Assembly: GCF_030519475.1 (NCBI RefSeq)
Contig: NZ_JAUMKD010000001.1
Span: 186,001-250,000 of the forward strand
Direction of reading: 5' to 3'
Length of the DNA: 64,000 bases
Source: Micromonospora sp. C28SCA-DRY-2
Lineage (GTDB): Bacteria > Actinomycetota > Actinomycetes > Mycobacteriales > Micromonosporaceae
The notes beneath the pieces were generated by a model. That model had not been told where the DNA came from. It did no database searches and was given only the letters and a program-made list of their open reading frames with translations. Shown in pieces: positions 43,173-51,431 of this stretch; the stretch's first letter is position 1; each line of letters opens with the position of its first letter. Made by a program: the position numbers and the translations under genes.

Positions 43173-43958
43173 TCAGTCCACCGGTCCGCCGGCGACGTAG
43201 ATGACCTGGCCGGAGACGAACCCGGCCTCGGGACTCACCAGGTACGACGCGGTGTGCGCGATGTCCTCGGGCCGGCCGACCCGGCGTACCGGGATGGTCT
43301 GCGCCACGATCCGCTGGTGCTCCTCGAAGCTGCGGCCCCGCCGCTCGGCCGCGACCCTGGTCATGTCGCTGACCACGAAGCCCGGTCCGATGGCGTTCGC
43401 CGTCACGCCGTGCTGCCCGAGCCGCAGCGCGAGCGACTTGGTGAAGCCGATCAGACCGGCCTTCGCGGCGGCGTAGTCGACCCGGCCGGAGTCGCCGAGC
43501 GCGGAGATGCTCGACATGTTGACGATCCGTCCCCAGCCGGCCGCCGTCATGTAGGGGGTGACGGCCCGGGTGAGGAAGAACGCTCCGCGCAGGCTGACCC
43601 CCGTGACCGCGTCCCACTGCTCGGTGCTCGTCTCCTCGACGCCGGCGTTGGGCCCGCCGATGCCGGCGTTGTTGACCAGCACCGTCGGTGTTCCCAATTC
43701 GGCGGCGATCCGGGCGACAGCGGCGGCCACGGCCGTCTCGTCGTTGACGTCGGCGGCGAACGCCGCCGCCGTTCCGCCGTCGCGGGTGATGGCATCCACC
43801 GTGCCGCCGCAGTCCTCCTCGACCAGGTCGACCACGGCGACCGCGAGGCCATCGCGCGCCAGACGCTTGGCCACTCCGGCGCCGATGCCGCGTGCCGCGC
43901 CCGTGACGATCGCCGTGCGCTGCCGGGTGGTCTGGTCCGTCATGTTGATCTGTGCCAT
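43173..43958 (-). CDS. short-chain dehydrogenase/reductase (FabG-like SDR)
   Basis: Protein of 261 aa from the ATG at 43958. It has the classical SDR pattern TGAARGIGAGVAKRL, VLVNNAGIGGPN, catalytic Ser in VNMSSISAL, YAAAK, and the C-terminal FVSGQVIYVAGGPVD. It reduces or oxidises a hydroxyl/carbonyl with NAD(P)(H). First gene of the SDR-MFS-APH operon, divergent from the DUF5937 regulator with 56 bp between. Confidence 0.92.
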   Translation of the reverse strand: MAQINMTDQTTRQRTAIVTGAARGIGAGVAKRLARDGLAVAVVDLVEEDCGGTVDAITRDGGTAAAFAADVNDETAVAAAVARIAAELGTPTVLVNNAGIGGPNAGVEETSTEQWDAVTGVSLRGAFFLTRAVTPYMTAAGWGRIVNMSSISALGDSGRVDYAAAKAGLIGFTKSLALRLGQHGVTANAIGPGFVVSDMTRVAAERRGRSFEEHQRIVAQTIPVRRVGRPEDIAHTASYLVSPEAGFVSGQVIYVAGGPVD

Positions 43959-44014
43959 GCCGGAAACCTCACAGCACCTGGCGACGGGCGCCAAACGATG
44001 TAGCGTAGAGCTTA

Positions 44015-45001
44015 ATGATCAGCTTCCGGCTCGGCGTCGAAGACCTCGCTGACACCCGTTTCGCGATCTCACCGATCCACGAGACCGTGCTCAGCCTCCG
44101 GGTGTTGCGCGAGCCTGGCCTGTACGCGCTGCACCTGCCCTGGCGCAGGTCGGTTCTCGGCAGACTCGACGCGCCCGCTACCGACGTGCTGATGTCCCTG
44201 GTCGGGCCGGACCGTGGCCTCCCGGATTTCCTGACGCCCCGGCCGACGGAGTTCGCCGCCGCCTTCGAGGACGAACTGGCCGCCGTACGCCGGACACCTG
44301 CCGACGTCGTACGCCGCGACGTGCTGGCCGTGTACCCACGTGGTCGGCTGCCGGCCGTCTTCCAGGAGATCACCGCAGACGACGACGGGCCGGTGCTCAC
44401 CCTCCGCGACGCCATCTGCGACCACCTGCACCGCTACTGGGAAGCAGCGATCAGGCCGACCTGGCCCCAGATCCGACTCGTCCTGGAAGCGGACATGACC
44501 TACCGCGCCCGACAACTGGCTGTCGGAGGCGCGCGCCTGCTCTTCGCCGACATGCACCCGAACCTGCGCTGGCACGACGGCGTCCTGCACATCGACAAGA
44601 TGATCGGGCGACACCAGGTCACGGCAGCCGGCCGAGGACTCCTGCTGATGCCATCCGTCTTCTCCCACAAACCGGCCCCGCCGGTCAGCCCGGACGAGCC
44701 ACCGATGCTGGCGTACCCCTGCCGTGGAGTAGCGACGCTCTGGGCGCCGACACCCACCGACGCGACAGCTCTCGCCCCGCTCCTCGGTGCGCCCCGAGCA
44801 CGACTGCTCGATCTCCTTGCCGAGCCGCTGCCGACGGTGGAGATCGCCCGCCGACTCGCGGTCACCCCCAGCGCCGTGTCACAGCACCTGCGGGTCCTCC
44901 ACGCGGCGGGCCTGATCACTCGCGCCCGCGACGGACGCCACGTGCTGTACCGTCGCAGCCCTCTCGGCGATCAACTGGCCGGCCAGTCGGCGGAGCGTTG
45001 A
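44015..45001 (+). CDS. DUF5937/ArsR family HTH regulator
   Basis: Protein of 328 aa. The N-terminal DUF5937 region (FAISPIHETVLSLRVLREPG, later RWHDGVLHIDKMI and GLLLMPSVFSH) is followed by a C-terminal winged HTH (about 255-320, LLDLLAEPLPTVEIARRLAV and SAVSQHLRVLHAAGLI). This large regulator type is common in actinobacteria and usually represses a neighbouring transporter. Its likely targets are the divergent SDR, MFS and APH genes. TAGCGT at 44001-44006 lies 8 nt before the ATG with no ribosome site, so the mRNA is probably leaderless. Confidence 0.88.
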   Translation: MISFRLGVEDLADTRFAISPIHETVLSLRVLREPGLYALHLPWRRSVLGRLDAPATDVLMSLVGPDRGLPDFLTPRPTEFAAAFEDELAAVRRTPADVVRRDVLAVYPRGRLPAVFQEITADDDGPVLTLRDAICDHLHRYWEAAIRPTWPQIRLVLEADMTYRARQLAVGGARLLFADMHPNLRWHDGVLHIDKMIGRHQVTAAGRGLLLMPSVFSHKPAPPVSPDEPPMLAYPCRGVATLWAPTPTDATALAPLLGAPRARLLDLLAEPLPTVEIARRLAVTPSAVSQHLRVLHAAGLITRARDGRHVLYRRSPLGDQLAGQSAER

Positions 45002-45059
45002 CCCACGTGTTCCGCCGGGGCCCGCTGTTCGGCGGATGAGAGGAACCAGGAACCGATGC

Positions 45060-45084
45060 CGGCGGGTGCCCGCTCCACCCGCCG
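45060..45084. terminator. hairpin terminators between converging genes
   Basis: A 9-bp stem (45060-45068 with 45076-45084) lies 13 nt after the SRPBCC stop on the minus strand. A second 7-bp stem at 45011-45036 lies just after the ArsR stop on the plus strand. Together they separate the two converging units. Confidence 0.6.
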
Positions 45085-45097
45085 ACGCCGGGCGAGG

Positions 45098-45607
45098 TCA
45101 CGCCGGGTCGGTGCGGGCCGGCAGCGAGTCGTAGTAGGGCTTCATCGCCGGGTAGTAGTCGTCGAAACCCGGCGTGGACCCGCCCTCCCGCGCTGCCACC
45201 AGCATGTCGAGGTAGTACTCCCAGCCGGGGCCGGTCTCGCCGATCTCGTCGGTGTTGTCGAGGTGGTGCACGAGCCGGAGCTCGGTTCGACCATCGGTGT
45301 GCGACAGCAGTAGCTCGACGCGCCAGTTGCCGGCTTCGTCGGTCGTCGAGAGGGCCAGGCGCCGCGGCGGGTCGCAGGCGTCGATCCGCGCGTCGAGCCA
45401 CGGCGCCTGATCCTCGTAGGCCATCTGCATTTTGATCACGCGGCCCGGAGCGGCATCGCCTTCCCACGCGCCGAACCACCGGGCGGTGCGGTCGGGTTCG
45501 GTCACGCTGGCCCAGACGTCCTCGATGGGCGCCCGGAACGTGCGGCTGAGGACGAGATCGTGGCCGTCGGCGATGCGGAAGAGCCGACCGGTGGGCGGAT
45601 TGCTCAT
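45098..45607 (-). CDS. SRPBCC/AHSA1 family protein
   Basis: Protein of 169 aa. The START-like fold is shown by LVLSRTFRAPIEDVWASVTE, RTARWFGAWEGDAAPG and TELRLVHHLDNTDEIGETG, with GWEYYLDMLVA near the end. These Activator-of-Hsp90-like proteins bind small hydrophobic ligands; the function is unknown. It overlaps the ArsR gene by 4 bp (ATGA), a very common pairing in actinobacteria. Confidence 0.88.
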   Translation of the reverse strand: MSNPPTGRLFRIADGHDLVLSRTFRAPIEDVWASVTEPDRTARWFGAWEGDAAPGRVIKMQMAYEDQAPWLDARIDACDPPRRLALSTTDEAGNWRVELLLSHTDGRTELRLVHHLDNTDEIGETGPGWEYYLDMLVAAREGGSTPGFDDYYPAMKPYYDSLPARTDPA

Positions 45608-45966
45608 GCCGTTTTCTCCTGTCGTTGATCCGCCGGGTCGCGCCGGCGGCGCTCGCGACGGGTGCGATAGACCTCGGTCTCCAGCGCGTCCAGGCGACGC
45701 TCCCAGCTGGCGGCCCGGGTGAACTGGTCGAGCCACTCGATCAGGCCGGCGAACCGCGTCGCGTCCAACTCGTAGAAGCGTTGGCGGCCGACGAGCGCGG
45801 CGCGGACCAGGCCGCTCTCCCGGAGCACCCGCAGGTGCCGGCTGACGGCAGGCCGGCTGATGGTGAACCGGTCGGCGATCTCCCCCGCGGGCAGCCGCTG
45901 CTCGCGCAGCATCACCAGGATGTCTCGCCGCACCGGGTCGGCAATCGCCGCCGCCACCTCGTCCAC
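45604..45966 (-). CDS. ArsR/SmtB family transcriptional regulator
   Basis: Protein of 120 aa with GTG start at 45966 and no Shine-Dalgarno, but TACGCT ends 6 nt upstream, so the mRNA is probably leaderless. The winged HTH is clear (AIADPVRRDILVMLREQRLP, TISRPAVSRHLRVLRESGLV). It lacks the metal-binding ELCVCD motif, so it is not a simple metal sensor. It is followed by the coupled SRPBCC gene. The dyad at 45975-45992 is its probable operator. Confidence 0.9.
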   Translation of the reverse strand: MDEVAAAIADPVRRDILVMLREQRLPAGEIADRFTISRPAVSRHLRVLRESGLVRAALVGRQRFYELDATRFAGLIEWLDQFTRAASWERRLDALETEVYRTRRERRRRDPADQRQEKTA

Positions 45967-45974
45967 CAGAAAAG

Positions 45975-45992
45975 CGTAACCAGTGTGTTACG
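45975..45992. promoter_or_regulatory. ArsR operator dyad
   Basis: CGTAAC-N6-GTTACG is a perfect 6-6-6 dyad. Its left arm overlaps the TACGCT -10 box (45973-45978 on the minus strand), which would give tight autorepression. Confidence 0.65.
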
Positions 45993-46180
45993 TGTTCGGC
46001 AAGGCCGGGGCCGCCCGAGACATCTGCCGGAGATGGCCAACGGCGCGATCGCCGCCGGACCGGGGGCTCCGCGAGTCCCGGGTGCCACGCCACCCGCGAC
46101 GCAACCGCCGGTGGCCCCGTCGGCCTGGCCACACCGTCGGCGATGCCGGTCGGCTGAGGCCCTCCGGGTAGTGTGCAGGC

Positions 46181-47329
46181 ATGGCTCGGCCGCGTCAGGT
46201 CCTGTCGTCGCTGGAGTCGACCGGTCTGGACCTCGGTGCCGCGCTGCTCTGCGTTCTGGTCTTCTGGCTGCCGCTGGTCGACCGTCCCGGCTGGTCGCGC
46301 TCGCTGCATGTGTGGGCCATCGTCCTGGTGATCGTGGGGATTCTGCTCCGATCGCGCTGGTCCGTCGTGGCGTTCTGCCTCGTCGCGGGAGTGACGCTGG
46401 CCGGCGCCGTGCTGGGCATGACCCATGACCCGTTCGTGGCCGCCGCGTGGACCCTGTTTCCTGTCGCGGTCTCGCGGGGCAGTACCAGGCTGCTCCCGGC
46501 CATCTCGGTGACGATGGGGCTGCTGATCGCCCTGGTCGCGGTCGGCGGACCGGCCGGCGCCGAGGAGGCCGTCCGGTATGTGATGGTGAGTCTGCTGGTG
46601 CTGGCCGGGACGTGGACGTTGGGCAGCGCGATGAGGCGGCAACGACGTGAAGCCGAGCACGCGTTGCGGGCCGAGCAGGAGCACGCGGTCACGGCGGAGC
46701 GGCTACGGGTCGCTCGGGAGGTGCACGACATCGTGTCGCACTCGTTGGGCACGATCTCGGTCGTCTCCGGTGTCGCGCGCCAGGTCGGCGGCGACGACGC
46801 CGGACGACTCAGGGAGAAGCTCGCACAGATCGAGACGACGAGCCGCGCGGCGCTGGATGAGCTGCGTACGGCGTTGGCGGCAGTCCGCGACCCCGGTGAA
46901 GGCGCGGCGCGCGGCCCGCAGCCGGGCATCGACGACCTGCCGGGACTTGTCGAACGCGTCGCGCATGCCGGGATCGCGGTGACCCTGACGGTGAGCGGCT
47001 GCGACCGGGTCCCGCCGGGTGCCGGGCTGGCCGTCTACCGGATCACGCAGGAGGGACTGACCAACGTGACCAGGTACGCGCCCGGTGCCAGCTGCCAGGT
47101 GGCGGTCGTCGGAGGCGACACCGACGTACGGGTCGAGATCGTGGACAGTGGTCCGGCGAACGGGTTGCCACCCCGCGGCGCGGCCACCGGAACCGGGTTC
47201 GGACTTGTCGGTGTACGGGAGCGCGTTCGACTGATGGGCGGCACTTTCACCGCCGGGCGACGGGCCGAGGGCGGGTTCGCCCTGCGCGCCGTCGTCCCGT
47301 TGTCGCGGCACGAGGTCAGCGGTGACTGA
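46181..47329 (+). CDS. sensor histidine kinase (NarL/DesK type)
   Basis: Protein of 382 aa. Four or five membrane segments lie in residues about 15-145, then a HisKA_3 dimerisation domain with phospho-His in VAREVHDIVSHSLGTISVVS, and a HATPase domain (AVYRITQEGLTNVTRYAP, GFGLVGVRERVRLMGG). It should phosphorylate the response regulator in the overlapping downstream gene. TAGTGT at 46169-46174 lies 6 nt before the ATG, so translation is probably leaderless. The sensed signal is unknown. Confidence 0.9.
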   Translation: MARPRQVLSSLESTGLDLGAALLCVLVFWLPLVDRPGWSRSLHVWAIVLVIVGILLRSRWSVVAFCLVAGVTLAGAVLGMTHDPFVAAAWTLFPVAVSRGSTRLLPAISVTMGLLIALVAVGGPAGAEEAVRYVMVSLLVLAGTWTLGSAMRRQRREAEHALRAEQEHAVTAERLRVAREVHDIVSHSLGTISVVSGVARQVGGDDAGRLREKLAQIETTSRAALDELRTALAAVRDPGEGAARGPQPGIDDLPGLVERVAHAGIAVTLTVSGCDRVPPGAGLAVYRITQEGLTNVTRYAPGASCQVAVVGGDTDVRVEIVDSGPANGLPPRGAATGTGFGLVGVRERVRLMGGTFTAGRRAEGGFALRAVVPLSRHEVSGD

Positions 47330-48029
47330 GCGGATCGGCGTGCTGATCGCCGAGGACCAGGATCTGGTACGGGCGTCGTTGCGCGAACTGCTCGACAGCG
47401 ATCCGTCGATCGTGGTGACCGGTGAGGCGCGCGACGGGCAGGAGGCCGTCGCCGCAGCCGACCGGGTCCGGCCCGACGTGGTGTTGATGGACATCCGTAT
47501 GCCGGGAATGGACGGACTGACCGCGACGGAGCTGATCTGCGAGCGACGACCGGCGACGCGGGTCCTCATCCTGACGACGTTCGACCTCGACGAATACGTC
47601 TACCGGGCCCTCCGCCTCGGCGCCTCCGGGTTCCTGCTCAAGAACGCTCCGCCGGCCGAGACCCTGCGCGCCGTGCACGTGGTCCATGCCGGCAACGCGA
47701 TGCTCGCACCGGAGGTGACCCGCCGGTTGATCGCCGATGTCTCCGCGCGGGTCGACCGCCGACAACCCGATCTGGCCCGGTTCGACGTGCTCACGGAGCG
47801 GGAGCGCGATGTCGTGGCCGCGATCCTGCGAGGCATGTCCAACGAGGAGATCGCCGCTGAGCTGTTCCTCAGCCGGGCCACGGTGAAGACGTACCTGAGC
47901 CGCCTGTTCCTGAAGCTCGGCGTGCGGGACCGCACGCAGTTGGTCATCCTCGGTTACGAGTGCGGGCTCGTCGAACAACTCCGTCGGCCGGGCTTCCCGA
48001 GCGCGCGGCCGGGGCGTCGTCGTCGGTAG
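47322..48029 (+). CDS. LuxR/NarL family response regulator
   Basis: Protein of 235 aa with GTG start overlapping the kinase stop by 8 bp. The receiver has VLIAEDQDLVRAS, phospho-Asp in VLMDIRMPGMDGL, Thr in LILTTFD and Lys in FLLKNAPP. The C-terminal HTH is LTERERDVVAAILRGMSNEE and LSRATVKTYLSRLFLKLGV. It should control the ABC exporter genes that follow. Confidence 0.93.
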   Translation: MTERIGVLIAEDQDLVRASLRELLDSDPSIVVTGEARDGQEAVAAADRVRPDVVLMDIRMPGMDGLTATELICERRPATRVLILTTFDLDEYVYRALRLGASGFLLKNAPPAETLRAVHVVHAGNAMLAPEVTRRLIADVSARVDRRQPDLARFDVLTERERDVVAAILRGMSNEEIAAELFLSRATVKTYLSRLFLKLGVRDRTQLVILGYECGLVEQLRRPGFPSARPGRRRR

Positions 48030-48070
48030 GTGTCAACCTTTGGCCGATGACCCGGGCACGGCCCGGTCGG

Positions 48071-48823
48071 ATGCTGTACGACGTGATCGACGTAGTCAAC
48101 CTCACGAAACGCCACGGCAGGAAGATCGCCGTCAACGACATGAGCTTCACCGCGGTTCGGGGCCGGGTAACCGGGTTCCTCGGTCCGAACGGCGCCGGGA
48201 AGTCCTCGACCCTGCGCGTGCTGCTGGGCTTGGACTCGGCCGACGCCGGCTCGGCGCTCATCGCAGGTGTGCCCTACCGTACGCTGCGCCACCCGCTGCG
48301 TACCGTCGGATCCCTGCTCGACGGTACTGGCGCGCACCCGTCCCGGACCGCCCACGCTCACCTGCGCTGGGTGGCGCGAAGCAACGGCATCCGCAAGGAC
48401 CGTGTAGACGAGGTGCTGGAGATCGTCGGGCTGAGTGACGCCGCCGGCAAACGCGTCGGGCGGTACTCGCTCGGCATGGGCCGGCGCCTGGGTCTGGCGA
48501 CGGCGTTGCTTGGCGACCCCGAGCTGCTGATCCTCGACGAACCGGTCAACGGCCTCGACCCGGGCGGCATCCGCTGGATCCGCCGGTTCCTCACGGACTT
48601 CGCCGCCACGGGACGCACCGTGCTGCTCTCGAGTCACCTCATGGCCGAGATGGCCGGCATCGCCGACGACCTCGTCGTGATCAGCGGCGGACGGGTCGTC
48701 AGCCACGGACCGCTTGCCGCGGTCACCGCCGGGTACGCCTCCCTGGAGGACGCGTTCTTCGCCCTCACCGACCCCACCGGCGGGCGCCCGGTCAACCACC
48801 CGAGGGACGGGGGCGGAGTGTGA
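48071..48823 (+). CDS. ABC transporter ATP-binding protein
   Basis: Protein of 250 aa from the ATG at 48071; an in-frame ATG at 48047 is possible, and neither has a ribosome site. Walker A FLGPNGAGKSSTLRVLLGL, signature RYSLGMGRRLGLA, Walker B LLILDEPVNGLDPGG and H-loop LLSSHLMAEM are complete. With the two small permeases it forms an ABC-2 exporter of the kind linked to peptide-antibiotic resistance. The signature is SLGMG, a normal variant of LSGGQ for this group. Confidence 0.9.
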   Translation: MLYDVIDVVNLTKRHGRKIAVNDMSFTAVRGRVTGFLGPNGAGKSSTLRVLLGLDSADAGSALIAGVPYRTLRHPLRTVGSLLDGTGAHPSRTAHAHLRWVARSNGIRKDRVDEVLEIVGLSDAAGKRVGRYSLGMGRRLGLATALLGDPELLILDEPVNGLDPGGIRWIRRFLTDFAATGRTVLLSSHLMAEMAGIADDLVVISGGRVVSHGPLAAVTAGYASLEDAFFALTDPTGGRPVNHPRDGGGV

Positions 48824-49605
48824 GCAACATGGTCATCGCCGAGTTCCGGAAGCTGCTCGGACTGCCGGCGTCACTCGTCGCCATTGCCATCAGCGTGCTC
48901 GGCACGCTCGGTTTCGCGGCCCTCACGGCCATCTCGATGCGTGCCGCGCTGGACCGCGGAGACACCGCGAGGTTCACCGACCACACCACGACCGAAGCGG
49001 GGCTCGATCTGCTCCCGGTGGGAGCCGTGGGTGCGATCGTGCTCGGCGTCGTCATCATCAGCAGCGAGTACACGTCCAACCGCGACGACGCCGGCGGCGG
49101 CCGGCAGATATCCACCACCTTGACAAGTACGCCCCGGCGTCCGGCCCTGCTCGCCGCGAAGGTCACCGTGGTGACGGTGACGACCGGCGCGCTCGCGGCT
49201 TTCACCGTGCCCGGGGCGATCATGGTGTCCCAAACCCTGCTCGGCGATCACGGGCACCCGCCGGGTGACCTCGTCGACAGGATCGGTTGGCGGGTCGTCG
49301 GATCCGTCGTCTACCTGGTGCTCACTGCGCTGCTCGCCTGCGCCGCCACCGTCCTCACCCGAAGCGGAATCATTCCCCTGACGCTCCTCATCGCCAACAC
49401 CTCCCTCGTCTCCGTCTCGCTGCTGCTGACCCGCGTCACAGGGCTGGCCAGGTACCTGCCCGACGTCGCGGGAGCGCAGATGGTCAGCACGAGATATCCG
49501 GCCGAGGACATGCTCGGTCCGATCGCCGGGGGTCTTGTCATGGCTGCCTGGACCGTCGTGATGCTGGTCGTCGCGGCTGTCGTGTTCACTCGACGCGACG
49601 CCTGA
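48820..49605 (+). CDS. ABC-2 type transporter permease
   Basis: Protein of 261 aa, GTG start overlapping the ATPase stop (GTGA). Six membrane segments are visible, including SLVAIAISVLGTLGFAALTA, GAVGAIVLGVVIISSEY and LVMAAWTVVMLVVAAVVFT with a closing RRDA. The SSEYTS/TTLTSTPRR region matches permeases of two-permease exporters. It pairs with the next protein. Confidence 0.88.
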   Translation: MSNMVIAEFRKLLGLPASLVAIAISVLGTLGFAALTAISMRAALDRGDTARFTDHTTTEAGLDLLPVGAVGAIVLGVVIISSEYTSNRDDAGGGRQISTTLTSTPRRPALLAAKVTVVTVTTGALAAFTVPGAIMVSQTLLGDHGHPPGDLVDRIGWRVVGSVVYLVLTALLACAATVLTRSGIIPLTLLIANTSLVSVSLLLTRVTGLARYLPDVAGAQMVSTRYPAEDMLGPIAGGLVMAAWTVVMLVVAAVVFTRRDA

Positions 49606-49618
49606 GCGGAGGACCGGC

Positions 49619-50323
49619 ATGAACAGCAGGTTCACCGACGTCACCGCCGCCGAGCTGATCAAACTGCGCACTCTCCCGGCCGTCGCCGGCACCATCGGGG
49701 CGACGCTCCTCGGCGTGCCGGGACTGGCCCTCGTCCTCCAGGCCGCCGCACCCGAGCCGGCGGGCGCTTCCGCCGCCACCGACGCGGGCTTCCAGGCCAT
49801 CGAGTACGGACAGGTCGGGCTGATCCTGCTCGGCGTGCTCGCGGCGGCGACGGAGTACAGCGGGCGTCAGATCCACACCACCGTGAAGAGTGTGCCCCAC
49901 CGGCCACTGCTGGCGGCTGGAAAGGCCGTCGCGCATCTGGTGACCGCCGCGATGACGGCCGTGCTCGCCGTCGGCGCGCTGGCCGGTGTGGGTGAACGGA
50001 GACCGTCCTTCGGTCCGCTGCTCGGAGCGGTGGCGTACCTGCTGCTGATCAGCATGCTCGCCTACACCGTCGCCCTGTTGACCCGGGGCGTCCTGGCCGC
50101 GCTGGTGGTCATGCTCGGCCTGGTCTTCGTCGCCTCGCCCCTCCTGACCCGGGTCACCGCGATGGCCGGATACCTACCGGACCGGGCCGGCAGGCAGATG
50201 TACCAGACCGGATCCTCGTACGACACCACGTTGACGGCGGGACAAGGGGGAGTTCTGATGGCGCTCTGGGTCGCGCTCGCCCTCGCCCTGGCGACAGTGA
50301 TGTTCATCCGGCGTGACGCCTGA
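49619..50323 (+). CDS. ABC-2 type transporter permease
   Basis: Protein of 234 aa, 13 bp after the previous permease. It has the same plan (AAELIKLRTLPAVAGTIGAT, GQVGLILLGVLAAATEYSG, TTVKSVPHRPLLAAGKA, closing ATVMFIRRDA), so the two probably arose by duplication and form a heterodimeric channel. Last gene of the kinase-regulator-exporter cluster. Confidence 0.88.
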   Translation: MNSRFTDVTAAELIKLRTLPAVAGTIGATLLGVPGLALVLQAAAPEPAGASAATDAGFQAIEYGQVGLILLGVLAAATEYSGRQIHTTVKSVPHRPLLAAGKAVAHLVTAAMTAVLAVGALAGVGERRPSFGPLLGAVAYLLLISMLAYTVALLTRGVLAALVVMLGLVFVASPLLTRVTAMAGYLPDRAGRQMYQTGSSYDTTLTAGQGGVLMALWVALALALATVMFIRRDA

Positions 50324-50479
50324 AAGCAGGGATGACCTGATGAAGCCGGCGACGAGTTCTCGGCTATCGTCGCTGCTCGCCGTACCGCGACACCTCTGGT
50401 TGGTGAGGAGTCGGCCGTCCTGAGCGGCGGACGGGGATGTCGGCACCGGCCGACAGCAGGGCGAACCTGCGTACGGTGT

Positions 50480-51328
50480 TCAGTCGGGCGACCGGATCGC
50501 ACTCCAGCCGGTGGTGTCGCACTGACCGTGCTCGTTGTTTCCCACGGCGACAACTGTTCCGTCCGCGCGTAGCCCCAGAGTGTGGGTGGATCCGGCCGCC
50601 ACCGCGACGATCCCCCGCCAGTCGGCGACGTCGCACTGCCCGAAATCGTTGCTGCCCACGGCCACTACCCGGCCAGCCGCGGTGACGCCGACCGTGTGGT
50701 AGCTCCCAGCCGCCACTGCCACGACGTCCCGCCAGGCACTGACCTCACCGGCGCCCGTCGACTGATCCCCGACCGCGAAGACCCGTCCGTCGCTGCCGAG
50801 ACCAACCGTGTGGAGGTAGCCGGCGGCGACGGCGGCGACGTCACGCCACGTGTCGACCGCGCACTGCCCACGGCGATCGTTCCCCACGGCAACGGCGGTC
50901 CCATCGGCTCTGAGTCCCACCGAATGCCAGTCGCCACACGCCAACGCGACGACCTCGCGCCATTGGCTCACGTCGCAGGCTCCCTCGTTGGCCCGTCCCG
51001 CGGCCAGCACGGTGCCGTCACCCAGCAGCCCCAGGGTGCGGCGCCAGCCCGCGGCGACAAGAGTCACCTCGCGCCATGACGCGACGTCACACTGTCCGTC
51101 ACGGTTCCAGCCGGTCGCCACCACAGTGCCGTCCGCGCGGAGGCCGACACTGTGGGACCGTCCAGTGTTCGACGCCGAATGCACGTTGCCCGCCGCCACG
51201 GCGACCACGTGAGCCCAGTCGTCGACTCGACACTCCCCAGATGTCCCGGTGCCGGCCGCAACCACGGTGCCGTCGGCACGCAGCCCCAGCGAGTGTCGTC
51301 GTCCAGCGGCGATGACAGGACCATCCAC
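50480..51328 (-). CDS. RCC1/BLIP-II-like seven-repeat propeller protein
   Basis: Protein of 282 aa made almost entirely of seven repeats of about 38 residues, each of the form HSVGLRADGTVVAVG, then GQCDVxxWRDVVAVAAG. Repeat 2 has a small insertion (HSASNTGR). This is the RCC1-like seven-bladed propeller also used by the beta-lactamase inhibitor BLIP-II. There is no signal peptide or membrane helix, so unlike BLIP-II it is predicted to be cytoplasmic unless the start is wrong. Function is unknown; the fold usually binds proteins. It converges with the ABC exporter. The 156 bp before it and 103 bp after it hold nothing clear. Confidence 0.85.
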   Translation of the reverse strand: MDGPVIAAGRRHSLGLRADGTVVAAGTGTSGECRVDDWAHVVAVAAGNVHSASNTGRSHSVGLRADGTVVATGWNRDGQCDVASWREVTLVAAGWRRTLGLLGDGTVLAAGRANEGACDVSQWREVVALACGDWHSVGLRADGTAVAVGNDRRGQCAVDTWRDVAAVAAGYLHTVGLGSDGRVFAVGDQSTGAGEVSAWRDVVAVAAGSYHTVGVTAAGRVVAVGSNDFGQCDVADWRGIVAVAAGSTHTLGLRADGTVVAVGNNEHGQCDTTGWSAIRSPD

Positions 51329-51431
51329 GTGTACAGCCTACGGATCACCCGACCCTGGGCACGGCCAGCCCTCCGCACACCTCCATGCCGTTGAACGGCG
51401 CCCACGAAGTCGTCGCGCGCGTCCTGGTTGT

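Noticed and set aside
41505..44003. Plus-strand open frame of 832 codons
   Set aside because: It covers the opposite strand of the APH, MFS and SDR genes, which have complete motifs. The frame has no recognisable domain.
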